The notes beneath the pieces were generated by a model. That model had not been told where the DNA came from and searched no databases. It was given only the letters and a program-made list of their open reading frames with translations. From positions 248,001 through 312,000 of the forward strand of contig CBDCWT010000074.1 of assembly GCA_965223305.1 (NCBI GenBank): 64,000 bases of DNA, written 5' to 3'. The translations under genes and the position numbers were made by a program. Shown here one piece after another: positions 1 to 9,900 of this stretch; within the stretch, counting starts at the first letter, position 1, and every line of letters starts with the position of its first letter. The DNA is from CBDCWT01 sp965223305. Lineage in GTDB: Bacteria; Planctomycetota; Planctomycetia; Pirellulales; Pirellulaceae.

Positions 1-1439
1 CTCACGGTGAATTGCTCAGGAGGTTCAAGTGCTGCGTCTCCGCTGACGGTAACAGAGAGGGGAACTGAGGTTTGCCCGTCGGCGAACTCAATATGGCCGG
101 CTGGCAGCGTGCCGCCGAAGTCCTCCTTGTCCGCCGGAATCATGCCGGACCCGCTTACCGAGTACTCGACGGACATGGCACCGTGGCGGCTCCCTCTTCG
201 ATGGACGACGAAGGTGAAAGCCGTTGTGCCTGTGTCTCCCTCCGGTCGCTGCGCGTCGAGAGGCTCGATCGACAACAGCGAGTCCTCCGCCCCGAGCCAA
301 ACTCGGTTGTGGTACGACCGATAATAGTTGGCGGCAAAGACGTCCAGATCACCGTCGGCGTCGACATCTCCCAAAGCAACGTCGAATGTGCTGTGGTTTC
401 CTAAGGAGTGGCCGTTGTCAACGAAGACGCCTTCCTCGTTTCGCCAGACGCGATTGCCGCGTAGATTCGCGACCACGGCGTCAAGGTCTCCATCGGCGTC
501 TAGGTCACCCAACGCGGCCCCGAAGCTGGAGTGGTTCCCCAGGCTTTGACCGCTGTCGCTGAACGCACCACCTTGGTTGAACCAGATGCGGTTGCCTTGG
601 AGGGCATTCGCTACGAACGCATCGAGGTCGCCGTCCCCGTCCAGGTCACCAAGAGAGACATCCCAGCTGTTTCCCTCTCCGAGTAGCTGGCCACTGTCTT
701 GGAAGCTGCCGGCGTCGTTGAGCCAGACTCGATTCTCTTCGGCGTAGTTTGCAAAGAAAGCATCGAGATCGCCGTCACCGTCCAGGTCGCCGAGCGACAC
801 GCTCCTGCTTTGATGGTCTCCCAAGTGTTGGCCGCTGTCGACGAACACCCCTCCCTCACGAAACCAGATCCGATTGGGGTGGCGATAGTTGGCCACAATC
901 GCGTCCAAGTCGCCGTCTCCATCCAGATCACCAAGAGCGACACTGTTGCTATGTTGGCCTCCCAGGAACTGGCCGCTGTCGTGGAACACTCCGTCGTGAT
1001 TCAGCCAGACGCGATTGGCATTCAGATCGTTGGCGACAAACGCGTCCAGGTCGCCGTCACCATCTATATCACCGAGTGCGACATCGTTGCTGTTCTGACT
1101 TCCCAGCACCTGTCCGCTATCGGTGAATTGTCCCGCCTGGTTGAGCCAGACACGGTTTCCATGCTGGTTGCTGTTGGCGACGAATGCGTCGAGGTCGCCG
1201 TCTCCGTCCAGGTCACCAAGAGCGACCGCTCGACTGTTGTGGCTACCGAGCAGTTGCTCACTATCTGTGAACGGGCTGATGCCACTGGGCACGGCGCCTG
1301 CGAGCAAGCACCGCGGCTCGAGCCCTTCGAGCGTTCTGCATCGCCGGGCCCTTCTGCTGCACGAGCAGCTTTGACGCTTCTTTTTTCTACATTTCTTTGA
1401 CGTTGTGCGCGCGCACCTCCCCCTTGACGACTTGAACAT
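1..1439 (-). CDS. LEPR-XLL FG-GAP/VCBS repeat surface protein with Calx-beta domain (3' end outside window)
   Basis: Reading the minus strand from an ATG at 1439 (GGAG about 11 bases upstream) gives 479 residues that stay open to the window edge, so the C-terminus is missing. The N-terminus is Lys/Arg/Cys-rich and reaches LEGLEPRCLLAG near residues 37-48, the LEPR-XLL motif found at the start of large planctomycete extracellular proteins. Seven repeats of about 47 residues follow (about 58-390), each with GDLDGDGDLDAFVAN and NRVWLN cores. These are FG-GAP/VCBS repeats, whose Asp-rich loops bind calcium in integrin-like propellers. The last 90 or so residues resemble a Calx-beta domain (EGDTGTTAFTF, then EYSVSGS and EPPEQFTV). 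It is probably secreted or on the cell surface. The exact function is unknown. Confidence 0.88.
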   Translation of the reverse strand, partial: MFKSSRGRCARTTSKKCRKKKRQSCSCSRRARRCRTLEGLEPRCLLAGAVPSGISPFTDSEQLLGSHNSRAVALGDLDGDGDLDAFVANSNQHGNRVWLNQAGQFTDSGQVLGSQNSNDVALGDIDGDGDLDAFVANDLNANRVWLNHDGVFHDSGQFLGGQHSNSVALGDLDGDGDLDAIVANYRHPNRIWFREGGVFVDSGQHLGDHQSRSVSLGDLDGDGDLDAFFANYAEENRVWLNDAGSFQDSGQLLGEGNSWDVSLGDLDGDGDLDAFVANALQGNRIWFNQGGAFSDSGQSLGNHSSFGAALGDLDADGDLDAVVANLRGNRVWRNEEGVFVDNGHSLGNHSTFDVALGDVDADGDLDVFAANYYRSYHNRVWLGAEDSLLSIEPLDAQRPEGDTGTTAFTFVVHRRGSRHGAMSVEYSVSGSGMIPADKEDFGGTLPAGHIEFADGQTSVPLSVTVSGDAALEPPEQFTV

Positions 1440-1827
1440 CGCTTCACTCCTTTTACAGCTTTACGACAACAAATAACGAGAATAAATGAATAGTCTGCCG
1501 GAGGTGCAAACGGTGTGCCGTCTGGACCTGCAAGCATGAAACTGCGTCACAAGGCGCCGAGCTGCCTCGCTTTAGCGCGGCAGTTCAGGCGGTGGCCGAA
1601 CCGTGGAGAGATGTTCCAAGAGAGAGCGCGCCCCCAAAGGAGGCGCCTTCAATCAAGACAGATGAAGGGGCGCTCGCTCGATCGGACCTTCCAAACACAA
1701 GACGGCATAGAACAATGGAACGTCGTTTGGCGAGATCCACTTGGCCAGGTCTCGGAACGTCCACCTGCGTACCATCTGATACCAATTCAGCTGCATATCA
1801 CTTTCAGCTGGCCAGCAGCGATACATC
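1440..1827. other. intergenic stretch, no gene seen
   Basis: This stretch lies upstream of the LEPR-XLL gene and beyond the 3' end of the membrane protein gene. It should hold the promoter and leader of the surface-protein gene. I see no ORF with a ribosome binding site and no clear RNA gene. Short imperfect repeats (TGATACCAATT and CATACCATCTG types) occur around 1770-1845. Confidence 0.5.
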
Positions 1828-3420
1828 TCAATACCATCTGAAAGCGAAGTCGTAGAATCGTTCGATTGCTGCCCTTCTCTTCGCGTCGTCCTCGTACTGC
1901 TTCCAGGCGTTACGGACCTTCAGGAACCGTCGAAGTGCCACGCTATCGGAAGCTTGGTACGCCGTCCAACCGGCTTGCTGACGCCTCGTATGATCACTTT
2001 CGAGCTGCGAGTATCGCTCGGCGATAAGTGCGGCAGCACCGTCTTTGATCTCGGGTGTGGAGCAGTCAAGAAGGGGCACTAGCGACAATGCCCCTTCTAA
2101 ATCCAGTTCCTGCACGCCGACCTGCATCGAAGCGGATAGGTCACCGGCGAGAATCCGCCGCACATTGTAGGATACCGCAATCGCGTCAACCGGTACCAAG
2201 ACAAACAGGTAAACCGCTATGGCCAAAGCCCACATCTGCCGCCGTATCAGCCACAGGAAATCTTCCCCACGAGCGATCTTCCACACTACCAAGAGGAACC
2301 CGACGACGACCACAGAAATCCCGAACAAGCCAACAATGCGCATCCGAGTCATGCCGTTGAAGTCGATGTAGATGAACAACCGATTGTAGACGGCCAAGGA
2401 AAGAAGCAGGTTCTGCAGCGACCAGATCCAGGCCAGGGATCGCAGCTTGTGCAATCGAGGGTCGTTTCGGATCTGCCTCGAGAACACGACGGACAACGTC
2501 AATGTCGCGAGTGCGAGTGCGGCCGTTAGCCAAGCTGCGCCTTCGTGCGCATACCCGGCGTAGTAAAAGCCTTCAGGAAAATCACGAGTCCACAGAGAGT
2601 AAAACTCGTAGACCAAGTAGACTGCGAACAGACCAATGACGGTGAGCAACGTGTTTCGGTAGGCCGGAAAGAGCGGCGTTCTTATCGGCTTTTCCTGATC
2701 CTTGCCGACCGTGTTGACCGCCGATAGGTGCAAGATTGGCCTCATTAAACCTGCCGCGATCCAGATCACCGTAATCCAAAACAACAACTCAGTAGGCCTC
2801 AGAGCCAGATCGATGAACCAGTCGCTCGTCGCCTTCACGATCCGTTGGATGTGACGACCTACAAAAGTGACTGCATCAGGATTTGCGAGGATGAACAGTG
2901 TGCTGAATGCAACGAAAGCGAGGACTGGCAACACGACGGTCATGGTGCCGTGTGTGCGTACACGTGGGCTAGCACGACGGAAGATTGCCTGATACTCCCA
3001 CAAAGCCCGGCAGCCGGCCACGACCGACTGCGAGGCCATGCCGAGCACGACGGTAAAGAAAGGCGTGTGGCCGTGCAATGCAGCGGCGAACGCAAACAGC
3101 CAAACGAACGCAACGCCGACGAGCAACGGAGAACCATACCACAGTAGCCGCGCAGAGATCAGTGCCGTCATGCACCCGATGACCCACATTGAGCGATGAC
3201 TCTGAAGACCCAGTTGGCCTACAAGCAAAAGCAGCGGCGCCAGCAAGACAAATGCGGCGAGCCCTCCATAGCCATGTCCGCGATAGAGTGTGATATCTGC
3301 CAACGCGGTGATTGCCAGGATGGCTAAGATTTCTCTGATCGCTGTTCCCTCAGCAGAATCAGGTTCCGCGACGGCTTCCTGTTCGCCGACTGTGGGTTCT
3401 GTCGAAAGCCTGGCGGTCAT
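1828..3420 (-). CDS. polytopic membrane protein, DUF4153/DUF4173 type
   Basis: A 530-residue protein with about a dozen hydrophobic segments between residues 30 and 410 and a charged, soluble C-terminal tail of about 110 residues. The stretch YYAGYAHEGAAWLT followed by ALALATLTLSVVF resembles the conserved core of DUF4153/DUF4173 integral membrane proteins, whose function is not established. The first 25 residues are acidic and cytoplasmic-looking. The ATG at 3420 lies 80 bases from the divergently transcribed sulfatase gene, so the two probably share a promoter region. It ends well before the neighbouring surface-protein gene and looks monocistronic. The family assignment is by motif only. 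Confidence 0.8.
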   Translation of the reverse strand: MTARLSTEPTVGEQEAVAEPDSAEGTAIREILAILAITALADITLYRGHGYGGLAAFVLLAPLLLLVGQLGLQSHRSMWVIGCMTALISARLLWYGSPLLVGVAFVWLFAFAAALHGHTPFFTVVLGMASQSVVAGCRALWEYQAIFRRASPRVRTHGTMTVVLPVLAFVAFSTLFILANPDAVTFVGRHIQRIVKATSDWFIDLALRPTELLFWITVIWIAAGLMRPILHLSAVNTVGKDQEKPIRTPLFPAYRNTLLTVIGLFAVYLVYEFYSLWTRDFPEGFYYAGYAHEGAAWLTAALALATLTLSVVFSRQIRNDPRLHKLRSLAWIWSLQNLLLSLAVYNRLFIYIDFNGMTRMRIVGLFGISVVVVGFLLVVWKIARGEDFLWLIRRQMWALAIAVYLFVLVPVDAIAVSYNVRRILAGDLSASMQVGVQELDLEGALSLVPLLDCSTPEIKDGAAALIAERYSQLESDHTRRQQAGWTAYQASDSVALRRFLKVRNAWKQYEDDAKRRAAIERFYDFAFRWY

Positions 3421-3500
3421 TGAACGCCTCCCATCCTGGCCACCCCTTGGTTTCCTACGCTCATCGGCGATATTGAGTTCAGCTTAAGGATGCCAGAACA

Positions 3501-4835
3501 ATGAAACTTGCCGTTGTTTCGTTCGTGCTCGTGACCCTGGTGCTGCCCGCATGGCTGCAATCCGCCTGCGGCCGGGAACGGTCCAATATCCTGCTGATCA
3601 CCTGCGACAACCTTGGTTACGGCGACTTGCCGTGTTACAACCCAGACACGAGTATCCAGGCGCCGCATCTGGATCGACTGGCTTCCCAGGGAGCGCGGCT
3701 GACCGGTTTCTACACCGCGTCGCCTACCTGCACCGTTTCGCGTGCCTGCCTGCTGACGGGACGCATCCCGCAGCGACACGGGCTCGATTATCAACTGCCT
3801 GGCGTGCAGGGCAACTATGGCATCGGCTTGAACCACAGCGAGATGTTGTTGCCACAGTTTCTCAAGCGAGCGGCGACGCCTTACGTCACCGGATGTTTCG
3901 GGAAGTGGAACATTGGTTTTGCAATGGGTTCGCGCCCCACCGAGCGAGGATTTGATGAGTTCATTGGCCACGCGTCCGGCAACATCGACTACTATCGCCA
4001 CAACTATCGTGAACGGCACGACCTTTATCACGGCCTCGAAGAACTTCATCGCGAAGGCGACTATGCGACAGACATTTTTGCGGACGCCGCGATCGATTTT
4101 ATAAGACGCCATAGCGCAGCCGGTCGTCCCTGGTTCTGTTACTTGCCGTTCAATGCCCCGCACTTTCCCACTGCGGGGAACAAGCGAGATGGCGAACCCA
4201 ACATCTGGCAGGCTCCCGACGATGCGTTCCAAGCGATTGGGCTTTCTCCGGATGAGACCGATCCTAAAAGAAGATATGACGCCGTCGTCTTTGCATTGGA
4301 CGCCGCTATTGGCCGCGTGCTGGGAGCTCTCGATGCAACGGGCGACGCGGACGACACGTTTGTCTTCTTCATGTCGGACAACGGCGCGTTTCGACTCAAT
4401 CGTGAGGGGCTGGACATGGGCATCAACGACCCGTTGCGGAGCGGCGGAGTTACCTGCTGGGAGGGCGGACTACGTGTGGCCGCGATCGCTCGCTGGCCGG
4501 GTCGCATTCAGGTGATCGCCGAACCATGGTGGTCCCCCGATCTAGTGATGGCATGTGCCGCGCTGGCGGGAGTCGAGCTGCCGGAGGACATTGTATTCGA
4601 CGGCCTGGATCCACTGCCGTTACTGACACAGGCAGCGCCCTCGTCGCATGAGTCGTTCTACTTCGAGTACCGCCAACATACCGCTCTGCGCAAGGGCGAC
4701 TGGAAGATTGTGCGCGCGCGCCCCGAACAAGCATGGCAGTTGTTCCATCTCGAAGAGGACCAGCAGGAGTCGCGGAACCTGGCGAAAGAGCACCCGGAAA
4801 AAGTCAGGCAGTTGCAAGAAACTTTGAGCGCATGA
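3501..4835 (+). CDS. secreted sulfatase with unusual CTVSR active-site motif
   Basis: 444 residues. A hydrophobic signal peptide covers about residues 1-24. The metal-site region follows as CDNLGYGD (D36-N37), then the sulfatase signature PTCTVSRACLLTGR, in which C77 would become formylglycine. A C-terminal metal-site DNG lies in FFMSDNGAF. Sulfatases hydrolyse sulfate esters, and planctomycetes carry many for algal polysaccharides. The signature is atypical: the usual C-x-P-S-R core recognised by the formylglycine-generating enzyme has Val in place of Pro (C-T-V-S-R). The rest of the fold looks intact and the length is normal. The ATG at 3501 follows an AAGGA about 10 bases upstream. The substrate cannot be read from sequence. 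Confidence 0.9.
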   Translation: MKLAVVSFVLVTLVLPAWLQSACGRERSNILLITCDNLGYGDLPCYNPDTSIQAPHLDRLASQGARLTGFYTASPTCTVSRACLLTGRIPQRHGLDYQLPGVQGNYGIGLNHSEMLLPQFLKRAATPYVTGCFGKWNIGFAMGSRPTERGFDEFIGHASGNIDYYRHNYRERHDLYHGLEELHREGDYATDIFADAAIDFIRRHSAAGRPWFCYLPFNAPHFPTAGNKRDGEPNIWQAPDDAFQAIGLSPDETDPKRRYDAVVFALDAAIGRVLGALDATGDADDTFVFFMSDNGAFRLNREGLDMGINDPLRSGGVTCWEGGLRVAAIARWPGRIQVIAEPWWSPDLVMACAALAGVELPEDIVFDGLDPLPLLTQAAPSSHESFYFEYRQHTALRKGDWKIVRARPEQAWQLFHLEEDQQESRNLAKEHPEKVRQLQETLSA

Positions 4836-4885
4836 AAAGCGAGCTTTTAGGAACTGTGTCTGGTGGGCACAAGATGTCAACCTCG

Positions 4886-5260
4886 CCACGTTTTTCGGAA
4901 CGCGAAGCGTCAGTTTGGATGTTGCGCTTTTCGCAGTTTGGCAGGCTGAAGGTGACGAGTCCTGGCTTTTCGGAACCCGAAGCGTCAGCGGTCGTGCAGC
5001 TTTTAAGTTGGTGCGTGATCTCGTCTTTGCTCACTCTCCCCTTGGGGAGAGTCGGCCCGTAGGGCCGGAGAGGGGGAGCACTCGCCGGACGCACGCGTCG
5101 GATTCACCGGGGAACCGTGGGCTAACGCCCAGCGGCTGATTTGGAGCGCAGCCGAATTCGCCAGAGTTTGGTGGACTGCATGAAGCGTAAAAGCTGCACA
5201 ACCTCCAAGGAGATCGTGCAGCTTCTAAGTTAGTGGGTGATTTCATCTTTCGTCACTCTC
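4886..5260. repeat. cluster of dispersed palindromic repeats
   Basis: The 440-base gap between the sulfatase and the amidohydrolase has no gene but several repeat modules seen elsewhere in the window. There are two copies of the CGGAACSCGAAGCGTCAG module (4894-4990). A hairpin follows near 5034-5082, in which CTCTCCCC pairs with GGGGAGAG and GGCCC with GGGCC. Then come the GAACCGTGGGCTAACGCCC module near 5111 and the AGCCGAATTCGCCAGAGTTTGG module near 5148. Confidence 0.75.
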
Positions 5261-5277
5261 CCACGAATCACCGGGTT

Positions 5278-6390
5278 CTAGCGGCGACTCTGGCCCCACG
5301 ATTTTGGGAATAGTTTTTCGGCGTTGGTCCGATAGAGCTTACTGATCACTGCCTTCGATAGCGCCAAGCCGCGGACGGGCTCGTCCAGTTCGGGAACTTC
5401 AATCATCTCGTCAGTCACGAAGTATCTCCAGTCCCGCAACCAACGGTCTCTTGTCTGCCGATAGCGTTCCTCAATCGGAGTGGTGGCCCCGACTCCTGTA
5501 TCAGTGCCATAAAGCACGCGGTCTTGGTACTCGTTCAAGAAAGCGATGACCTTGGAGCGATCTTGCTGAGACTGATACTGCAGCTGACCCAGTCTTGCCG
5601 CCACGCCGACCACGGCGTTGGGGAATCGGTCCAGGAACTTCGCGAGTTCGTCGACGCTCCACTCAAGGCTAGCGAGGTGAGCGCCCAGGAACGGCAGATT
5701 CCTGTGCTTGGCCAGCATGCGATCGCGGGCGTCGATCTGCTGTTGATAAGACGGCATTTCGGGGTGCAAGTACATGTGGTACTGCGGGTTCCTCTTGAAG
5801 TAGCTGCGATCGTTGTTGACGGTCATCTCTTCTAGCGGGAGCCAGCAGTTCTTAGGCTCGCCGAGGTGGCCCATCAACACGATGCCGCGCGCTTCGAGAT
5901 GGTCGAAAATTGGATCCAGTTTTGGATCGTCGATCATGATGAGCTCACCGTGCTGATCGCGAGCGACCATGCCGATATTCTTCCAGACTTTGACGCCGAC
6001 GGCACCTTCGTCGAACGTTTTGTCTAGGAAGGCGATCGTTTTCTGTTGCCAATCGGGGCCGTCCCAACCGTCCATTGAGAACGAAGAGACCGGCGCGACG
6101 CGATCTGGATTCGCCCGATACTGTAGAAACACGGTGCGGTGTTTCTGCTTCATGACTTCCGGGCCGGCCGATTGGGTCGCGATGTTAAGGAAACTAAATC
6201 GGTCGTGCCTCGCCAGCCTGACAAAGTCTGTGTTTTCCGAGTGGAGATGAAAGTGGATATCGATCTTCTCGATGGTGGTGAAGTCCTCCACAGAGAATCG
6301 TTCGGATGACGTTTCTGCAGCCTGACAGATTGGAGTCCAACAAGCGAAGGCAGTAAACGTTGTGAGGATTGAGCGAACGAAGCGTCCCAT
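5278..6390 (-). CDS. secreted amidohydrolase-2 family metal-dependent hydrolase
   Basis: 370 residues from an ATG at 6390, chosen over a longer upstream extension because it begins a clean signal peptide (MGRFVRSILTTFTAFACW, cleavage near QAAE) and has AAGG about 12 bases upstream. Metal-site motifs of the amidohydrolase TIM barrel are visible in order: HFHLH at 46-50, GVKVWKN, LMGHLGEP, FLGAHLAS and a late Asp in YGTDTG. Members hydrolyse or decarboxylate small carbonyl or amide substrates. The substrate here is unknown, and export to the periplasm is inferred from the signal peptide. It stands alone between two repeat clusters. Confidence 0.85.
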   Translation of the reverse strand: MGRFVRSILTTFTAFACWTPICQAAETSSERFSVEDFTTIEKIDIHFHLHSENTDFVRLARHDRFSFLNIATQSAGPEVMKQKHRTVFLQYRANPDRVAPVSSFSMDGWDGPDWQQKTIAFLDKTFDEGAVGVKVWKNIGMVARDQHGELIMIDDPKLDPIFDHLEARGIVLMGHLGEPKNCWLPLEEMTVNNDRSYFKRNPQYHMYLHPEMPSYQQQIDARDRMLAKHRNLPFLGAHLASLEWSVDELAKFLDRFPNAVVGVAARLGQLQYQSQQDRSKVIAFLNEYQDRVLYGTDTGVGATTPIEERYRQTRDRWLRDWRYFVTDEMIEVPELDEPVRGLALSKAVISKLYRTNAEKLFPKSWGQSRR

Positions 6391-6639
6391 TGATGTCGCC
6401 TTGGCGGTTGGGGAAGGTGAATCGGAAAAAGGCTGAACCTGGTCTTGGCGTCGCGGTAGAGACAACTCGAAGTCAGTGTCTGGTTGCGGAGATCTCTGCG
6501 AGGCCCGCGAAACCACACGACGTGTGGTTTGCCGATTATGTCCCGTGCATTCTGCGGCTGTCCAGTGAAGCCGCATGGAAGGTCGATTTCGACCGACTAT
6601 TCGACATCCAACTTACTGCACGAATTCGCGGGAGGCCTA

Positions 6640-6885
6640 GCGATCCGTAAATCAGCCGGAATGCGTTAGCATCCGGTTTGGTGGGAACCGTGGGCTAACG
6701 CCGGCTAACGCCCAGCGGCTGATGTTGCGATTTCGGCTCGGCAGGAGCCTCGCCCTCCCGAGCGTTATGTACGGTTGTTGCCGTGGTGTGATGGGCACTC
6801 TGCCAAATCAGCCGGAATGCGTTAGCATCCGGTTTTGGTGGGAACCGTGGGCTAACGCCCAGCGGCTGATGTTGGCGAGTCGCAC
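6640..6885. repeat. two full-length ATCAGCCG...CGGCTGAT palindromic elements and an REGEAPAEP-type module
   Basis: Two copies (about 6651-6722 and 6803-6870) begin AAATCAGCCGGAATGCGTTAGC and end GGGCTAACGCCCAGCGGCTGAT. The two ends are inverted copies of each other (about 16 of 20 bases), so each element can fold into a long hairpin. Between them, around 6738-6770, lies the reverse complement of the GGGAGGGCGAGGCTCCTGCC module found in the 14-17 kb array. No gene is seen between 6577 and 6923. Confidence 0.8.
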
Positions 6886-6923
6886 TGGAAGGCGCGGCCT
6901 TGTCTTGAGTGTGAAGACAAACT

Positions 6924-9900
6924 CTACGGGTAATCAAACGACTTGTCTGGGTACACAGGAGGTTCGGGGATGTCGCGCGGGTCTTGCGCGATCAGTGCTT
7001 GCAGGTGTTCGATTGCGGCATCGAGCTGCGCGTCTTGACCGCGGAAAGTTGCGTGTGGCAGGTTGTCGACCACCACATCCGGTTCGACTCCGTGACCCTC
7101 GATCAACCACTTTCGCTCTGGTCCGTAAACACCGAACTCGGCAGCTGTCGCAATCCCGCCGTCGGACAGTCGGTTCGATGAAGTGAGCCATATTTCGCCA
7201 CCCCAGGTTCGGGTGCCGATCACCTGGCCGAGTCCAAGCCTCCGGAACCCTTCGGCAAACGCCTCGCCGTCCGAAGCCGTGTACTCGTTGCACAAGACCA
7301 CCAGATGTCCCCGGAAGGCATACTGCATGTTCCAGTACGGCTTGCCCACACGGCCCTGCCAATAGAACCAGGCCTTGCGAAGCAGCTTTTCGAGAATGAT
7401 GCTGTCAATGTTGCCGCCGCGATTGTGGCGGACGTCGATGATCAGCCCCTGGCGGTTGAAGACCGGATAGAAGTTCCGATACCACTCGGTCAGGTTGTTG
7501 CGGCCCATGGCCTGGAGGTGCACGTAGCCAAGCTTGCCCTCCCCTGCCCTCTCGACATGTTGTCGCCGCGTGTATTCCCAGTCCCGGTAACGAAGTGCCG
7601 CTTCGTCATCTGTGGGGATGACGATCACCTCACGCGATTCCTCCGCGTCCACGTCCTTCAGCTGAAGCAGCACCTGCTTGCCTTCTTGTTCACGTAGCAA
7701 CAGGTGCGGATCGATTGTCGACAGCACGGGTTGCCCGTTGATCGCTTCGATCAAGTCGCCGTGCTGGACCTCCAAGTCGGGATCGGATAGCGGGGAGAGC
7801 TCGCTCGGGTAGTCTGGATCGGATTGGTAGATGTAGTCAATCCGATAGCCCCCTGCGTTTTCGTCGCGAACCAGGCGGGCGCCGAGTGTGGGTACAGACA
7901 CGTCATCCGCGCCCTCGCGAAGATCGCCTCCCCTCACGGAGGTGTGCAAGGTGGAGAGCTCCGCGACCATCTGCCCAATGAGATCGCTCAACTCGCTGCG
8001 CGTGGTAACTCGATCAACGAGCGGCTCGTATTTTTGGCGAACTCGGCTCCAGTTTACGCCGTGCATTGCGGGATCGTAAAAGTAGTCCCGGTGCAATCGC
8101 CAGGCGTCCACAAAGATCTGTCGCCAGTCTTCGCGCACGTTCAGCACAAAACTCCAGGAGCTCAAGTCAACACGGTGATCCTCCAGCTTGGCTTGGCTCG
8201 CCTTGGCGTCCACGACATAGAGCCGAGTTCCCTTACGGATCAGCAGCTTCTGCCGGTCTGCCGAGAGCTCATACATGCCGACACCCGCCGCGACCTTGGT
8301 CAGCTTGCTGGTCTTGTTTCCGATCGGGAGCGACATCAGATGAGTACCGTCGCCGTCGCGATCCAGCCAGAACAGGGCCTTCTCGCCCGCAGCGAGACTG
8401 CGGAAGTTGCCCCGCGGAACCGGTAGCGGTTTGACTCGCCGCGCAATCCCGTCCAGGTCGATTTGCAGCGGCGTGTCTTCGGCAGCGGAGCCTTGTTCCC
8501 CGTCTGCGTCTTCGTCGGTTGCTGCGGGTTTGTCCGCCGGTGACTCCTTTGTGCTACTGATAGTCAAAGTCTTCGCGCCGTGCGCGAGTTTTTCACTTTG
8601 GCTCCCCCCCTCATCCGGCCTTCGGCCACCTTCTCCCCGGCGGGGAGAAGGGACATTGGTCTTCGCCTCTTTCGCCTGCTGTTGCCTGACGTGTAGCTCG
8701 TCCGGCGGCTGAAACGGAGATCGCACACCCCGCCGCATGGCGAGCCGATACAGCTTCATCGGTTCGTCGAAGTACGGTTCGGGCTGGCGGGGTCCCCATG
8801 GGCCAGCAGTCACCGACAATAGGCCTCGATCTGAGAGAAAGTAGAGCCAGCGCCCGTCGTGACTCCAGGCAGGGCTGAGGCTGTTCACGCGATCGCTGGT
8901 CAGCTCCGTGGTCGTCTGCTGTTCGATGTTGTAGAGCAGCAGCTGCGTGTAGGTATTGAAGGCTACCTGCCCGTAGACCAGCCAGCGGCTGTCGGGCGAC
9001 CAAGCGATCCCCCGAATGCCCTCGCGGTTCTTGGACACCAAGGTCGGTCGCCCCGATTCGACATCCACAATCCACAGGTCGTAGTTCTTATCGCTGTAAG
9101 CGATGCGTTTCGAGTCGGGCGACGGATAACCACGCCACTTGAGTATTGCGCCGTCTGTGGTCAGCTGCCGAGCAGGGCCGAGGCCCCGGGCGGCGAGGCT
9201 CCAGAATTCGATCTCGCCCGACTCGTCGGACAGAGTCAGGATTCTCTTCCCATCGGGCAGGAACACGGCATCACGGTAGCGGACCCCTGGCTCGCGCGAT
9301 GCGCGGACGAGTCGGCCTTTCCCGACTGGGGCGACGAACAGCCGGCCGCGGGCGACCAAGGCGACGGACTCACCTTTCGGGTGGAGGTGCGCGGAGGAGA
9401 GTTGTTTTAGCGGGTCCTTGACCCACTTGTCCCGCAACTGGTCTAGATCGGAAGTTAGCCGGATTGAAATGCGCTGCTGGACACCGGTATCGATGTCCAG
9501 TTTCCACAGATCCGCACCGACCCGGTAGACGATGCGGCCGTGATGCAGACTCGCTGATTTGACGTCCCAGCCACTGTGCTCGGTGTGCTGCCGGAGCTCT
9601 CTGCCCTCCGTATCCATTGACCAGATGTTCATCGTCCCGTCGGTGTCGGTGATGAAGTAGATCCGCCCGTCGAACCACATGGGTGAATGTGCTTCGCCGG
9701 CGATCTCCTCGGTCAACAGTGTCGCTTCGTCGTCGCCCTCACGAAACTTCCAGATGTTTCGCGCCGTGCCACCTTGGTACCGCTTGACTTGCTGCCGGTG
9801 AAAACGCGGCCGCACGAAGTAGATCGTACCGTCGGCAGCGAACGCTGCATCACTGGCTTGGCTGAGCGGTATGCGACGTCGTCCGTTCGTTTCCAGATCG

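Noticed and set aside
699..1400. 233-residue plus-strand ORF
   Set aside because: It is the antisense of the FG-GAP repeats. The minus-strand frame has clear calcium-loop repeats, an LEPR motif and a ribosome binding site.
3417..4232. 271-residue minus-strand ORF
   Set aside because: It lies antisense to the sulfatase, which has full motifs. It shows no family features.
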